From: an uncultured Acetatifactor sp.
GTDB lineage: Bacteria > Bacillota > Clostridia > Lachnospirales > Lachnospiraceae
DNA length: 64,000 bases
Direction of reading: 5' to 3'
NCBI GenBank assembly: GCA_910586775.1
Contig: CAJUJN010000014.1
Span: forward strand, 9,979-73,978
Shown: piece after piece, positions 41,586-52,400 of the stretch
Position numbering within the stretch: position 1 is the stretch's first letter
How the letters are laid out: each line of letters begins with the position of its first letter
Program-made: the position numbers and the translations under genes
Notes under the pieces: model-generated
What the model was told of the DNA's origin: nothing
What the model saw: the letters and a program-made list of their open reading frames with translations, nothing else
The model's database searches: none

Positions 41586-43229
41586 CTATTTCACCTCTCG
41601 TGGAATATAGATCTCCACGCATGCGCCGCCTTCCTCCGGGTTGGAAAACAGAACCCTTGCCTCCTCATTGTAAATCAGCTTCAGTCTCTGGAGCACATTA
41701 CTGATGCCGATATGCCGTCCCTCCTGTTCCATATCCCAGGTTCCGCTGTTCAGTCTCCGGAGCATTTCCTCGGGAAAGCCCTCCCCGTTGTCCGTAATCT
41801 TCAGATAAAGCGCCTCTTTTCCTGCCTGTGTCTCTCTGCGCGCAGTCAGCCGGATTGCCAGGGTTCCGCCCGGTCCCACCGCATGCTTCAGGGAGTTTTC
41901 CAGAAAAGTGCTGACCATCAGCACAGGAATCTCCCATTCTCTTACCTCATCCTCCATGTCATAGTCAAAGGAAAGCCCCTGGCTGTTCCACTCGAAATTG
42001 ACCCGGATAATGGTCTCCATATGGTGGATTTCCCTCCACAGCGGCATCATATCCATGCAGTCGTGAAGCAGGTAGCGGTAATACTCCGACAGGCACACTG
42101 TCACCTCCTGTATTTTCCCCGTGTCCTGCACCTGCGCCATGCCGAAAATCATGGCCAGACAGTTGACAAAGAAATGGGGTCTGATCTGGAACTGGCGGAA
42201 GTTGATTTCCAATTGTTTTTTTGCCAGTTCCGTTTCATACAGCTCCACGGAGAGTTTTTCCGCCTTTTTGCCCAGTCTGTCCAGGATTTCATAGGCGTCC
42301 TCCACAGCCGCGGGGATCCTGCTCCCGGCGTGCTCCTCCTCTTCTTCCGCCAGGCTGCCCCGGTACCTGTCCAGTACCCGGGAGAGATTTTTCACCGGCA
42401 CAATCAGCCTGCGTCTCACCTGACGGATAAGCAGAAGCATCATCACCATAAGTTGGGAGGTGAGAAGAAACTGCGCGATCTGCAGCAGCATAATCTGGTA
42501 GATTTCACCCTGGCCAGACACAGCCACACGTATCTCAAAATCCGCCTCTATATTCTCCAGGCGATACCACAGCACACTGGTTCCAAACCCCGCCCCCGCG
42601 TCCCTGTCAACCGCCTCCCGGCGGACTAAGCTGATTCCGCCGCCCGGTCCGCAGTCCAGCATGCTCATGCCCGAGAGAAAGCTTTCCTCACCGATCCACG
42701 AGCCAACCACGAAGTCCCCGTAAATCCAGGCAGTGGCCAATATCCGCTGTTCGGGCGTATCCAGAAGATGCAGGCTTCCGTTCCGGGGTTCCTCCCACAG
42801 CCAGTCTATGATGCACGGCCTGATTTGGCGGTAGCTTGAGAAAGAGAGATGGACGGCTGTGAGTTCCACGAACTTTTCGTCGTTTCTGTCAAAGATAAAG
42901 AAATTATACTCGCTCTCCGAGAGCGCACTGAGCAGTTTATACATTTTCTGCAGCTCTTCAATCCTGTTCACCAGTTCCAGACTGGACTGTTCGAACATTG
43001 TCCTGTAGTCTTTCACCAGTACGGTATTCTGGCTCATATAAGTGTTGTTTCTGTTTAAATCAGCCTCCACCCGCTCCACATACCGGTCCGCATACTGCCG
43101 GATATTGTTCTGCGCCACCCTGGATATCCTGGTGTGGGCATAGATCAGCAGGCAGACACAGAGTATCTGCACCCAAATACTGCCAAACAGAATCCATCTC
43201 ATATTTCCCTTATATAAGCTGCGCTGCAT
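41586..43229 (-). CDS. YesM-type sensor histidine kinase
   Basis: 547 residues. Two membrane helices (ILFGSIWVQILCVCLLIYA and MLLQIAQFLLTSQLMVMMLLL in part) flank an extracellular sensor of about 230 residues. A HAMP-like segment and His_kinase domain follow, with the phosphoacceptor in FRQFQIRPHFFVNCLAM. The HATPase has ENSLKHAVGPGG (N box) and ITDNGEGFPEE. These kinases sense oligosaccharides or their binding proteins. Encoded between the permeases and its response regulator. Confidence 0.93.
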   Translation of the reverse strand: MQRSLYKGNMRWILFGSIWVQILCVCLLIYAHTRISRVAQNNIRQYADRYVERVEADLNRNNTYMSQNTVLVKDYRTMFEQSSLELVNRIEELQKMYKLLSALSESEYNFFIFDRNDEKFVELTAVHLSFSSYRQIRPCIIDWLWEEPRNGSLHLLDTPEQRILATAWIYGDFVVGSWIGEESFLSGMSMLDCGPGGGISLVRREAVDRDAGAGFGTSVLWYRLENIEADFEIRVAVSGQGEIYQIMLLQIAQFLLTSQLMVMMLLLIRQVRRRLIVPVKNLSRVLDRYRGSLAEEEEEHAGSRIPAAVEDAYEILDRLGKKAEKLSVELYETELAKKQLEINFRQFQIRPHFFVNCLAMIFGMAQVQDTGKIQEVTVCLSEYYRYLLHDCMDMMPLWREIHHMETIIRVNFEWNSQGLSFDYDMEDEVREWEIPVLMVSTFLENSLKHAVGPGGTLAIRLTARRETQAGKEALYLKITDNGEGFPEEMLRRLNSGTWDMEQEGRHIGISNVLQRLKLIYNEEARVLFSNPEEGGACVEIYIPREVK

Positions 43230-43240
43230 ACCGTTCCCCG

Positions 43241-44122
43241 TTACCCCTTCACCGCTCCCAGGGTAATGCCTTTCTCAAAATATTTCTGGAGAAAGGGATA
43301 CAATATCAGAACCGGGACCATGGCCACAAATGCAATGGCCATCCGCAGGCTGATACTGGGAATTCCCTCCCCCGCCACACTCTTGCCGTACTGTGTGAGA
43401 TACTGGATATTCTTTACCATCACATTCAGCAGCTGCTGAATGGAGTATTTTGATGATTCACTCACATAGTATAACCCATTCATCCAGTCATTCCAATATC
43501 CCAGTCCGGAGAAGATTCCGATGGTCACAAATATGGATTTTCCCAGGGGTAGCACCAGTTTTCTGAAAATACACAGTTCGGAGGCCCCGTCTATCCTGGC
43601 CGATTCGTACAGCTCCTGCGGAATATTGCAGCGCAGGTAGGTTCTCACAATGATGGCATTAAAGGCGCTGAAAAGCAGATTGGGCATCAGCAAGGCAAAG
43701 TAAGTATTCTTGATATGCAGTACCGTGGTATAAACCATATAAGTGGGCACCAGGCCGCCGTTGAACAGCATGGTAAACAGCAGCAGGAAGGAAAAAAGCT
43801 TTTTTCCCGGCAGATAGTCCAGAGAGAGGGGATACGCCACCAGTGCGGTGATCAGTACATTCAGGCAGGTCCCCACCGCCGTAATACATATGGTGGTAAT
43901 ATATGCCCGGAATATGGTATCTCTGGACTGCCAGATATAGGAATATGCCCCCAGGCTGAATTCTTTCGGAAAAATGGAGTAGCCGTTGATGAGCAGGGAG
44001 CTCTCCTCCGTAATGGAGGACATGAACAGCAATAGGAAGGGGAACAGCACCAGAATCATCACAACCGTCATAATGATGCAGGCCGCGGCTTCGAAATATT
44101 TGTCCTGTTTTGATCTGATCAT
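43241..44122 (-). CDS. Sugar ABC permease, LplC/MalG type
   Basis: 293 residues, six helices. The EAA loop reads YESARIDGASELCIFRKLVL, contacting the ATPase. The C-terminus ends with ILYPFLQKYFEKGITLGAVKG, the hallmark of LplC/YtcP-type permeases. No ATPase is encoded in the locus, so a shared MsmX-like ATPase elsewhere must energise it. The start follows GGAGG. Confidence 0.93.
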   Translation of the reverse strand: MIRSKQDKYFEAAACIIMTVVMILVLFPFLLLFMSSITEESSLLINGYSIFPKEFSLGAYSYIWQSRDTIFRAYITTICITAVGTCLNVLITALVAYPLSLDYLPGKKLFSFLLLFTMLFNGGLVPTYMVYTTVLHIKNTYFALLMPNLLFSAFNAIIVRTYLRCNIPQELYESARIDGASELCIFRKLVLPLGKSIFVTIGIFSGLGYWNDWMNGLYYVSESSKYSIQQLLNVMVKNIQYLTQYGKSVAGEGIPSISLRMAIAFVAMVPVLILYPFLQKYFEKGITLGAVKG

Positions 44123-44134
44123 AATCTGTACCTC

Positions 44135-45067
44135 CTAAAACAGCGCATTTTCTTTGCTTAGCTTTCTTGTCACGGTATTAAATAATAATATCAGTGTAAA
44201 ACCGATTACCGATTGAAAAAAGCTTGCCGCTGCCGACATGCCGATATTGCTCTGGCTTGTCAGCGCCTTATATACGAATGTGTCTATGGTCTGTGTGGCA
44301 TTGGTAATCAGCCCGGATCCCTGGGGCACCTGATAGAATAATCCAAAGTCGCTGTTGAAGATTCTTCCCACCGCCAGCAGTACCACCGTGATCATGGTGG
44401 GCTTCAAAAAGGGGAGGGTGATGTAACGTATCTTCTGAAATTTTCCTGCTCCGTCCAGTGAAGCCGACTCGTAGAGCGACATGTCAATCCCCATGATCGC
44501 GGATATATACAGAATGCATCCGTATCCCACGCTCTTCCAGGTGTTCACAAAGATCAGAATAAAGGGCCAGTACTGCTCCCTGTCATACCAGGAAATCCGC
44601 TTTCCCCCGAAGCTCTGCAGCAGATGGTTTAAAAGCCCCGCCTCCGGGTCCAGGAATCCTCTCACCATGTAGGATACGATAATAATGGATACCACAAAGG
44701 GAAACAGGACGCTGCTCTGTGCCAGTTTGCGGAATCTCTGACTGCGAATCTCCGTGATCAGAATGGCCAGAGTCACTCCCAGAACCAGATTCACCAAAAT
44801 AAAACAGATATTATACCCCAAAGTATTGCGGAACAGTATGGGAAGTTCCCTGTTCTTCAGCAGAAAAGTGAAGTTTGACATTCCCGCCCAGTCGCTGCCC
44901 CATATCCCGTCCTGGACATTGTATTTTTTAAACGCCAGTACCAGACCGCTCATAGGAAGGTAGTTATTAATAAGCAGATATAGAAACGCAGGCACCATCA
45001 TGAGATACAGCGGCAGAAAGCGCTTCAGTCCGGCCCGCTTTTTCTTTCTCTTTGATACTTCCGCCAT
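44135..45067 (-). CDS. Sugar ABC permease, LplB type
   Basis: 310 residues, six helices, with the EAA loop LYESASLDGAGKFQKIRYIT and the early LINNYLPMSGLVLAFKKYNV typical of LplB/YteP permeases. ATG at 45067 is chosen after AGAGGAGAGGG. Pairs with the adjacent LplC-type permease and the solute-binding lipoprotein. Confidence 0.93.
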   Translation of the reverse strand: MAEVSKRKKKRAGLKRFLPLYLMMVPAFLYLLINNYLPMSGLVLAFKKYNVQDGIWGSDWAGMSNFTFLLKNRELPILFRNTLGYNICFILVNLVLGVTLAILITEIRSQRFRKLAQSSVLFPFVVSIIIVSYMVRGFLDPEAGLLNHLLQSFGGKRISWYDREQYWPFILIFVNTWKSVGYGCILYISAIMGIDMSLYESASLDGAGKFQKIRYITLPFLKPTMITVVLLAVGRIFNSDFGLFYQVPQGSGLITNATQTIDTFVYKALTSQSNIGMSAAASFFQSVIGFTLILLFNTVTRKLSKENALF

Positions 45068-45129
45068 AAACCCTCTCCTCTCTCCGGGCGCGGTACGGAC
45101 ACCGCACCCGGTCAATCTTTCCTGTCCCT

Positions 45130-46698
45130 TTACCGTTCAGCCAGCCAGGCGTCCACTTGCCTCTGCATCTCCGCAATCACTTCCCCGGAACCGGCATCTT
45201 CCATCTCCTGAAGCAGAAGGGGAATATATTCCTCCGGGTCCACCGCCCCGGTAATCAGGGCCTTGTAATATTTGGAGCGCACATTGCTCACCGCGCTGAT
45301 CTGATCCTGCACGGGGGAAGGGTCAAAGGTAAATCCCATGGTCTTGGAAATAATGGAGGAGGCATTGTAATCCTCTATCTTCTGGTAAATATCTGCGCCG
45401 TCCGTGGACCAGGGTGTGCATACAAACTGATTGGGCAGAATCCATCCGGCTCCCAGATGGTATCCTACGGTGGAAGCATCCTTCCCTTCGGGGAAATCCA
45501 GAAGTCCCTCTCCATTCACCACATAGTCCTCGCCCTCTATCCCCCAGTTCAGCAGGTTCATGGCTTCCGTGCTGCTCATCAGGAAATTCAGCATCTTCAT
45601 AGCCTTCACCGGGTCTTCGCTGCCGCTGCCGATGGAGTAGCAGAACACGGCGCTGGTGGCTGTGGTGGCCAGGGGCTCAGTCAGATGTACCATGGTCAGC
45701 TCCACGCCGCCGCAGTTGTTCTGCTGATCCACCACAGAGAGGGGATGGCCGTAATCGCTGAAGAAGGAGAAGGCCTGACCGGATTTAATGTAGGAATAAT
45801 AGGACTCCGTATCGGAAGCGGCGCCGCTGTTCACCCATCCGTTCTCAAACCATTTATGAATATAGGTACACCACTTTTTGAAAGGTTCCGTGTCAAAAAA
45901 GTTCTCCACAGTGGTACCGTTTTCCGGATCCATAATTGCGTAGGTTTCCAATCCGCCCACATAGTCCAGTGGAGTGAGCTCCGGCATGCCCAGGTTGTCC
46001 GGCGCAATCATCCACATTCCCGGTTCCAGAGCCGCCACCTTTTCATACAGGGCATCCACATCCTCGATGGTCTTGATGCCGCTGACGTCAAGACCGTGTT
46101 TCTCCAGAATATCCGTGCGGAAGAATACGGAAGCCTGCTGGGAGATCTCTTTATGCACCGGCACCCCGTATACATAGCCGTTGAGACTGGGCGCCGTGGC
46201 TACCTCCGGGGAAACGTAGCTGTTCAGCACATCCTGTCCGTGCTCTTCCAACAAGGGGCCCATATCCGCCACATAACCCGCATTTACCCAGCTTGGGCCA
46301 TAGGCAGATACGGAAGTAAAGATGTCCAGTTTGCTCTTGGAGCTGAGTTCCAGCTGTATCTGCTCCATATACGCCGCAAAGGGCAGAATCTGCAGGTCCA
46401 ATGTCATATTCAGTTTTTCCAGGGTAAGTTCATTGAGCTTTCCCAGTACTCTGTCCACTTCCCCCTCACTGGGAGAGGCTGCCGGCAGCGCAATAATCAT
46501 ACGCACCTGGTAGGGTTCCTCTCCTGCAGGCGCTTCCTCGCCGGAAGCATTGTCCGCTTCTGACGTCTGGCTTTCGCCGCTGTTTTCCGTTGTTGACTGG
46601 GAGTCCTGACTGTCGTTTCCTGTGTCTCCGCAGCCTGCAAGCAGGCCTGCAGTCATTGCCGCTGTCAAAAATAATGCAATTTTCTTTTTCAGTTTCAT
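45130..46698 (-). CDS. Extracellular solute-binding lipoprotein
   Basis: 522 residues: signal peptide, lipobox LLAGC with Cys at about 22, a Ser/Glu/Asp/Gln-rich linker to about 60, then a two-lobed LplA-type binding domain (VNAGYVADMGPLLEEHGQDV; TMGFTFDPSPVQDQISAVSN). It captures the sugar for the two permeases. The start follows AAGGAGG. Its 170-base leader contains a long hairpin and a copy of the dispersed repeat, which may tune its expression relative to the upstream GH31 gene. Confidence 0.93.
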   Translation of the reverse strand: MKLKKKIALFLTAAMTAGLLAGCGDTGNDSQDSQSTTENSGESQTSEADNASGEEAPAGEEPYQVRMIIALPAASPSEGEVDRVLGKLNELTLEKLNMTLDLQILPFAAYMEQIQLELSSKSKLDIFTSVSAYGPSWVNAGYVADMGPLLEEHGQDVLNSYVSPEVATAPSLNGYVYGVPVHKEISQQASVFFRTDILEKHGLDVSGIKTIEDVDALYEKVAALEPGMWMIAPDNLGMPELTPLDYVGGLETYAIMDPENGTTVENFFDTEPFKKWCTYIHKWFENGWVNSGAASDTESYYSYIKSGQAFSFFSDYGHPLSVVDQQNNCGGVELTMVHLTEPLATTATSAVFCYSIGSGSEDPVKAMKMLNFLMSSTEAMNLLNWGIEGEDYVVNGEGLLDFPEGKDASTVGYHLGAGWILPNQFVCTPWSTDGADIYQKIEDYNASSIISKTMGFTFDPSPVQDQISAVSNVRSKYYKALITGAVDPEEYIPLLLQEMEDAGSGEVIAEMQRQVDAWLAER

Positions 46699-46721
46699 TT
46701 TTTCCTCCTTATTCCAGTTCC

Positions 46722-46815
46722 GTAACTACTCATGCACACCCAGGTTCCGTCATAGGATTTCCGGCCGCTAAATACTGCGTCCGTAAATCCTATGGGGCTG
46801 TATATGAGCAGTTAC
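46722..46815 (-). repeat. Long imperfect hairpin in the binding-protein leader
   Basis: Outer arms GTAACTACTCAT (46722-46733) and ATGAGCAGTTAC (46804-46815) match with one mismatch; inner arms CATAGGATTT (46751-46760) and AAATCCTATG (46785-46794) are perfect. Could be an mRNA-stabilising or attenuating structure, or a palindromic repeat unit. Confidence 0.6.
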
Positions 46816-46819
46816 TGAA

Positions 46820-46863
46820 TTTAGTCGCTGCGCCACAGCTCTGAAGCGTAAGGTCTCTTCGCG
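46820..46863 (-). repeat. Dispersed leader repeat, divergent copy C
   Basis: Complementary to the module at 4039-4107 with several changes; the core GCGCAGCGACTA and the GAAG-n-CTTACGCTT segment are recognisable. It lacks the AGGAGG end and lies between the GH31 stop and the hairpin in the next gene's leader. Confidence 0.5.
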
Positions 46864-46870
46864 TTCTTTT

Positions 46871-49303
46871 TTAGCGGGGCGGACAGATCAAATAAGCATT
46901 TGCTTCTTTGCGCAGTGTCCATGTCTCTCCGTTCACCCGGGCCTGGGTGAGTTCCTGTGGCACGTAGGCTTTGATTTCTTCCACATCCATGCCCTGTGTC
47001 TCCACGGTCATGACGCCGTCCTGCAGGCGGGCTTCCATATAGCCTTCCACACCGTCATCGAAATAAACCTGCTTCATGGCGTCCGTGAGGTTGACCGCTA
47101 CCTGGAGGCGGGAGAAGTTCTCGTCCGCAATATGCATGGGCGCTTCCTTCAGCATGGGCAGCATATGGTTTTCTCTGAGGTAGAGCGGAATCCTGTCAAT
47201 CTCTTTTCCCGAAACAATCCATCTGTCTCCCTGAAGCCGCTCTCCTGTATGGAGATCCACAAAGCTGCCTTTGGGCAGATAGATATGATGCACCTTCTGA
47301 TCGAACACCGGAGCTACCAGCAGGGATTCTCCCAGCATGTACTGTGTGGACAGGCTTCTCACGTTCAGGTCCTCCGGGTATTCCAATACCATGGCCCGCA
47401 TCATGGGAAGTCCTTCCGCGCAGGTTTCGCAGGCGGTGCTGTACAGATACGGCGTCATGCGGTATCTGAGCTTATTGATTTTCAGGAAGGCGTCCTGGGC
47501 TTCCCGGGAGTAGAACCAGGGTTCCCTGGGTGTTGACTGTCCATGGCTTCTGCTCAAAGGCGCCATCAATCCCATCTGCACGGAGCGGATGTATTCCTCA
47601 TCCCCCGGGATGGCTCTCCTGCCTTCGTAGTCACAGTTGTAGAAGCCTCCGATATCAAAGCCCCAGAAGGACACGCCGCTGAGTCCCATGCTGAGTCCTC
47701 CCCTTAAGATTGCCGCCAGATTGTTCTCCGATGCGGAGGAATCTCCCGCCCAGTGAGCCGGATATTTCTGGCTCCCGGCGTAACCGCTCCTGCACCAGAT
47801 CAGCGCTTTCTCTCCCGTCTCTTTCTTGATCTCCGCCGAGGCCTCGTAGATGGTTTTGGAATACAGGTATGTGTATTTATTATGCCCCTCCACACCTGTC
47901 AGTCCGTCATAGTACACGGCGGTTTCCGGCAGTTCCTCCGAGAAGTCTGTCTTAATCACGCCCACGCCCATGCGCATCAGGCGTTTTACCCGTTCCTTCA
48001 CATAGGCCGCGCATTCCGGATTGGAGAAATCCAGTGCGGCCATCATGGCGCTTCCCGTATCTCCGCCCTCTCCCAGTTGGAAGAGACATACGTCCCCGTT
48101 TCTGTCCTTTACCAGGTAACCCCGCTCCTTCATGAGTTCAAACTGCGCGGAATTCTCTTCGCCCCTTCCCCATCTGCCCTTCAGGGACACATAGGGGAAC
48201 ATCCACAGCGAGAGATGGAAGCCCTTGTCACGGAGTATTCGAATCATGTCCTCCGGCTCCGGAAATCTCTTCTCGTCAAAAGCCAGGATCTCTGTACTGC
48301 CCTGGGGAGACATCATGTCAAGCCAACCGTCGATATGTACCACGTCCGCCGACATGCCGAATTCTTCCATCCGGCTGACGATTTCCTCCACCTCCGCCCT
48401 GTTCATATAGCTCATGCGGGACATCCAGAATCCGAAGGCCCATCTGGGAATCATGGGAGATCTGCCTGTATACGCGGTATAATCCCGGAGAAGCCCCTTG
48501 TAATCCCTGTTGCAGAACATGTAATAATCCAGGTACGGGTCCTCCGTTTCCATGGTGTATGCCACGCCGGAAGAGGCTCCCATATTAAAATGGGTTCTGG
48601 TGTATGTGTTCATCAAAATGAAATAGCCCGAAGAGCTCATAAAGCAGGGCATTCCCTTGTAGGAAATATCGGAATTGGTGGACTGGGCGTCCCGCTGCCA
48701 TACCGTGATGCGCTGTCCCCTCTTGTTGAAATCCGTGAATTTTTCTCCGAATCCATAGAAAGACTCGTCACAGTACATATACATGGTTTCAAAGGTATCC
48801 GTAACCTGTCCGTCCGCTCCCACTGTGAATCCCAGGGGAATGGATTTGTATTTCTGGCCCACGTCGAAATCCTTAATCTGTTCTTGCGTAAGCACCTCGC
48901 CGTCCAGCAGAACCGTCATTTCCCAGGGACATTTCCGGAAACGGAGAAGCACTCTGTCCGTGGCCGCAGTGATGTACTCCGCTTCCTCCACCACCTTTAC
49001 TTTTTCGTAAGGGGCAAAGTCGAAAACCTGGTTCGGACGCACCGGCTCCCTGCCCTCCGGAAACATCTGCAGCCGAAATACCGTCTCCCCGGAGAAGGTC
49101 ACCTTTACCAAGGCGGTTCTCTCATGATAAGTGTCCGCCGCCAGTAAAATGCCGTCCTGCCGGATCTCATAACCGGTAACCTTCCTGAGAAAATCTTTTT
49201 CGCCGTTTCTGGCAAAATGGGCATATCCCAACTCTACGTCCAGGGGATGCTCTTTTTTGTCTAAATTGTATCCAACCTTCCCCTGATGTTCCAATAAAAC
49301 CAT
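46871..49303 (-). CDS. GH31 glycoside hydrolase, alpha-xylosidase-like
   Basis: 810 residues. N-terminal beta-sandwich to about 280, then the (beta/alpha)8 barrel. The nucleophile is Asp453 in VGVIKTDFSEELPE; the acid/base is Asp521 in AHWAGDSSASEN. FGEKFTDFNKRGQRITVW is the GH31 loop near the -1 site, and RWAFGFWMSRMSYMNRAEVE resembles YicI-type enzymes. No signal peptide, so intracellular. The start follows AAAAGGAGG. It probably removes alpha-xylosyl or similar residues from imported oligosaccharide. Confidence 0.92.
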   Translation of the reverse strand: MVLLEHQGKVGYNLDKKEHPLDVELGYAHFARNGEKDFLRKVTGYEIRQDGILLAADTYHERTALVKVTFSGETVFRLQMFPEGREPVRPNQVFDFAPYEKVKVVEEAEYITAATDRVLLRFRKCPWEMTVLLDGEVLTQEQIKDFDVGQKYKSIPLGFTVGADGQVTDTFETMYMYCDESFYGFGEKFTDFNKRGQRITVWQRDAQSTNSDISYKGMPCFMSSSGYFILMNTYTRTHFNMGASSGVAYTMETEDPYLDYYMFCNRDYKGLLRDYTAYTGRSPMIPRWAFGFWMSRMSYMNRAEVEEIVSRMEEFGMSADVVHIDGWLDMMSPQGSTEILAFDEKRFPEPEDMIRILRDKGFHLSLWMFPYVSLKGRWGRGEENSAQFELMKERGYLVKDRNGDVCLFQLGEGGDTGSAMMAALDFSNPECAAYVKERVKRLMRMGVGVIKTDFSEELPETAVYYDGLTGVEGHNKYTYLYSKTIYEASAEIKKETGEKALIWCRSGYAGSQKYPAHWAGDSSASENNLAAILRGGLSMGLSGVSFWGFDIGGFYNCDYEGRRAIPGDEEYIRSVQMGLMAPLSRSHGQSTPREPWFYSREAQDAFLKINKLRYRMTPYLYSTACETCAEGLPMMRAMVLEYPEDLNVRSLSTQYMLGESLLVAPVFDQKVHHIYLPKGSFVDLHTGERLQGDRWIVSGKEIDRIPLYLRENHMLPMLKEAPMHIADENFSRLQVAVNLTDAMKQVYFDDGVEGYMEARLQDGVMTVETQGMDVEEIKAYVPQELTQARVNGETWTLRKEANAYLICPPR

Positions 49304-49455
49304 CTTATCGCCTCCTTTTCCTATATTTTTTCTTTATCTCCCGTCAACATAACCGCCGTCATTACTCTTTCGGTTGTATTTATAGTACAATATGCACATG
49401 CAGCTTTCTATAATTTATATACCTCTGATTATAACTTTTGTATCCTGATGTCCTT

Positions 49456-52400
49456 TTACAGGGATTCCGCGGCATTCACTTCCAGTTCAATTCTCTCATG
49501 GCTGAAAAGCCTGATCAGCACCGTGCCGTCAGATTCCTCATACCATCCTTCTTCAAAATACAGGCTGTGTCCGGCATGGGTTTCCTTCAGGGGGCGGCGG
49601 TTGAGTAAAATCCCGGAAGGCTTCCCGGAGAGTCCCTTCAGGATCAGATACGGTATCTCCCCCATGCCGTCGCAGAACAGCTCAAACCCATCCTCCCTGT
49701 GCCGAAAATGATACCGGGATGCGTCTGCGGCAGAGCGATACCAACAATCTCCGCCGTCTTCCTCCGGCGGCGTCAGCAGCAGCGCGTTTTTCCGGCTTAC
49801 CGTCATACTCTGTCCCGGCTCCAGGGAACCGTTCAACTGCAGAGGAATCAGAGCGCCGGAACGCAGATAGACGGGGATGGAGGACAGGGGGACCTGCCGC
49901 TCCACACTCACAGGCCCTTCCACCGTCTCCCGGTTGTCCCAGAAACTGACCCATTTTCCCCGGGGAAAATAGATTCGGCGCGTATTGTCCTCATTGTGCA
50001 CAGGCGCCACCAATAGATATTTCCCATAGAGGTACTGATCCTCACAGCCCATGGTTTCCCCCTGTTCCGGGAAGGCCATGGCCATGGGCAGCATCATGGG
50101 AATTCCCGTCAGATGGGCATGCACGGCCCAGTCGTAGGAATAGGGCAGCAGATTCTCCCGAAGCCACGCATAGAATCGATAGAGTTCCACCGTGCCCGGG
50201 CTGTATTCCCAGGGTTCCCGGGGCTCTGTCCCGTGATAGCGCATCAGCGGGCAGAAACAGGCATATTCCGTCCAACGGATATAGGTTTCCTCGTCCCCGA
50301 ATCCTCCGTATCCTCCCGCATCCACTCCCCAGAAGGGCAGTCCGGAAGCGGCAGCGGACAATCCCCCATGGATAGAGTAGGTCATTCCCAGGAAATTGGA
50401 CTGCTGATCGCCGCCGAACTGACAGGCAAAGTGCTGAGAACCTGCCGCAGCGCCTCTGGTAAACAGCACATGATCATCCCCGTAGCGTTCTTCAAAGAGT
50501 TCCCTGTAGCTTCTGGCGTACTCATAGGAATATCCGTTGTGCATCTCCGCGCCGCGTCTGCCGTCATAAAACAGGGCTTCGTCCGGCACCACGTCGCCGA
50601 AATCCACCATGCTTCCCCGGATACCGGCGTCCAATCTCTCCGCCCACTGGGCCTTCAGCAGTTCCATTCCTCTCGGGTGCGTAAAGTCAATCACCTTAGG
50701 CAGGGGATGTTCCGGGAAAACGGCGTCGGTGAGATTTTCCGTCACCGGCAGTTCTTCCCCGGGAACTCCCGGAAGCAGCGCCGCGGCGGTCTCCGGGGAC
50801 ATATCCGGATACTGCCAGGAAAAGACGCGAATCCCCTTCCTGCCTGCAAAGTCCACGATTTTATACAGTTCTTCCTTTCCCCCTCTGCCGATCCACCCCG
50901 CCCCGGCGCCCTCCGCATAAAAACCGGAATGAGGAATGTCCAGTTCTTCAAATCGCTCCAGTACCGCCATCTGCTCCCTGCACAGATCTTCCAACGGCCC
51001 GTGATACCACCGGCCCGCGCCTCCTCCTGCCCAGGGTTCGAACACCCATTTGGGCGGCAGCAGCGGAGCCCCTGTAAGTCTGGCGTAATCTCCCATCACC
51101 TGTTTCGGTTCCCCCAGCCATACAAAGAAATCCAGGCAGGGGCCTATTCCCGTAATCCGCATTCTGTCAGGAACTTCCTGTCCCACATCCGCCCGGATGC
51201 GGTAATGGGTATTGAAAAACAGGGAATATCCCCGGGAATCATGCAGCAGGGGAATGTTTTTGTAGGATTGGTTGCCTATGGAAGCAAGACATCCCTCACA
51301 GGCGTCCCTCTGCCACAGTGTCAGTATCCGGCCCCGCTGATGAAGTCCGTCAAATCGTTCGCCGAATCCGTAGATTACGCTCTCCTCCGCCAGATTCATG
51401 TACAGGTCAAAGCCCTGGAGTTCCTCCTGTTCTTCTGCCTGCAGCAGCAACAGGTCTCCTGCGCCGAACAGCCGTTTTCCTCTCTGCTGCCGGGTCTTGT
51501 CCTGGATTTTGTTTTCGTACAGGGGTTCCCGGCCTGCTTCCGGGAATCCGGACACAACAGAAATTTCCCATGTCTCTCCCATGCGGATTTCCAGTCGCCC
51601 TGCCCCGGAAAATACTTCCCATATTCCTGTTTTTCCCTTTCTGCAGGTAAGTTTACCCCTTTCTCCGGCAAAGAAGCCTCTTCCTCCTGCCCGGAACCGG
51701 TAGGCCTTCCCGTCTGCTGTGCATACCAGTTCCTGTGCGCCCCCCTGTTGGGTCTCAAAACAAAGAATAATGCTGTCTTCTTCCTCTCTGCATTCCTTCA
51801 GCTTTCCCAGTGCAGTCCATTTTTCTCTCCGGCGGTTGCCCAGGGAATGGTCTGCATACCACCATTCCGTCACTCTGCGCAGAAAGTTCAGATATTCGTC
51901 CAGTATTCTGCAGGCTTCCTCCGTATCTCCTTTGGCCAGAGCCTCGTTGCACAGCCTTCTGTCCACCCATGGCTCCCTGGGTTCCCATGGGTTGGCCCTC
52001 ACCTGGTTAAAGAAAAAATCCATTCCTTCCAGCATCAGGGTATCCTGCCAGCGCTGCGCCAGACAGATTCTCCTTCCCAGATTGTCCGGTCCCGTGGGCT
52101 GCTTCGAATCCTGCAGAGCCAGTATTTCCGCCCTCTCATCCTCATCAGGCCAACATAAAAATCCCGGTCTCTGCCAAAGCCTTCTTCCACCGGGCAGGGT
52201 AAAAAATACTTTCTTCCCCCGTCCTGTTCCGGCCCTTCCGCCCAGTCTTGTCTCCAGAAAGGTGAGGGGGTCATATTCAAAACGGTCCGAAAAGTTTACG
52301 TTTAAATCCAGGGGAAAGGGTGTCAGCACTTCTCCGGTCTGCTTTTTCTTCCGATACACCATAAGGCCGAAGCTCTCCTTTGGAAAGCCCCCCAAAAGGG

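Noticed and set aside
47753..49147. A 464-codon plus-strand frame under the alpha-xylosidase-like gene
   Set aside because: Antisense shadow; His-rich mirror composition and no start signal.
50113..52158. A 681-codon open frame on the plus strand
   Set aside because: It lies wholly antisense to the GH31 gene, has no ribosome site, and its composition (Pro, His, Ser, Arg) is the usual mirror of a GC-rich coding strand.
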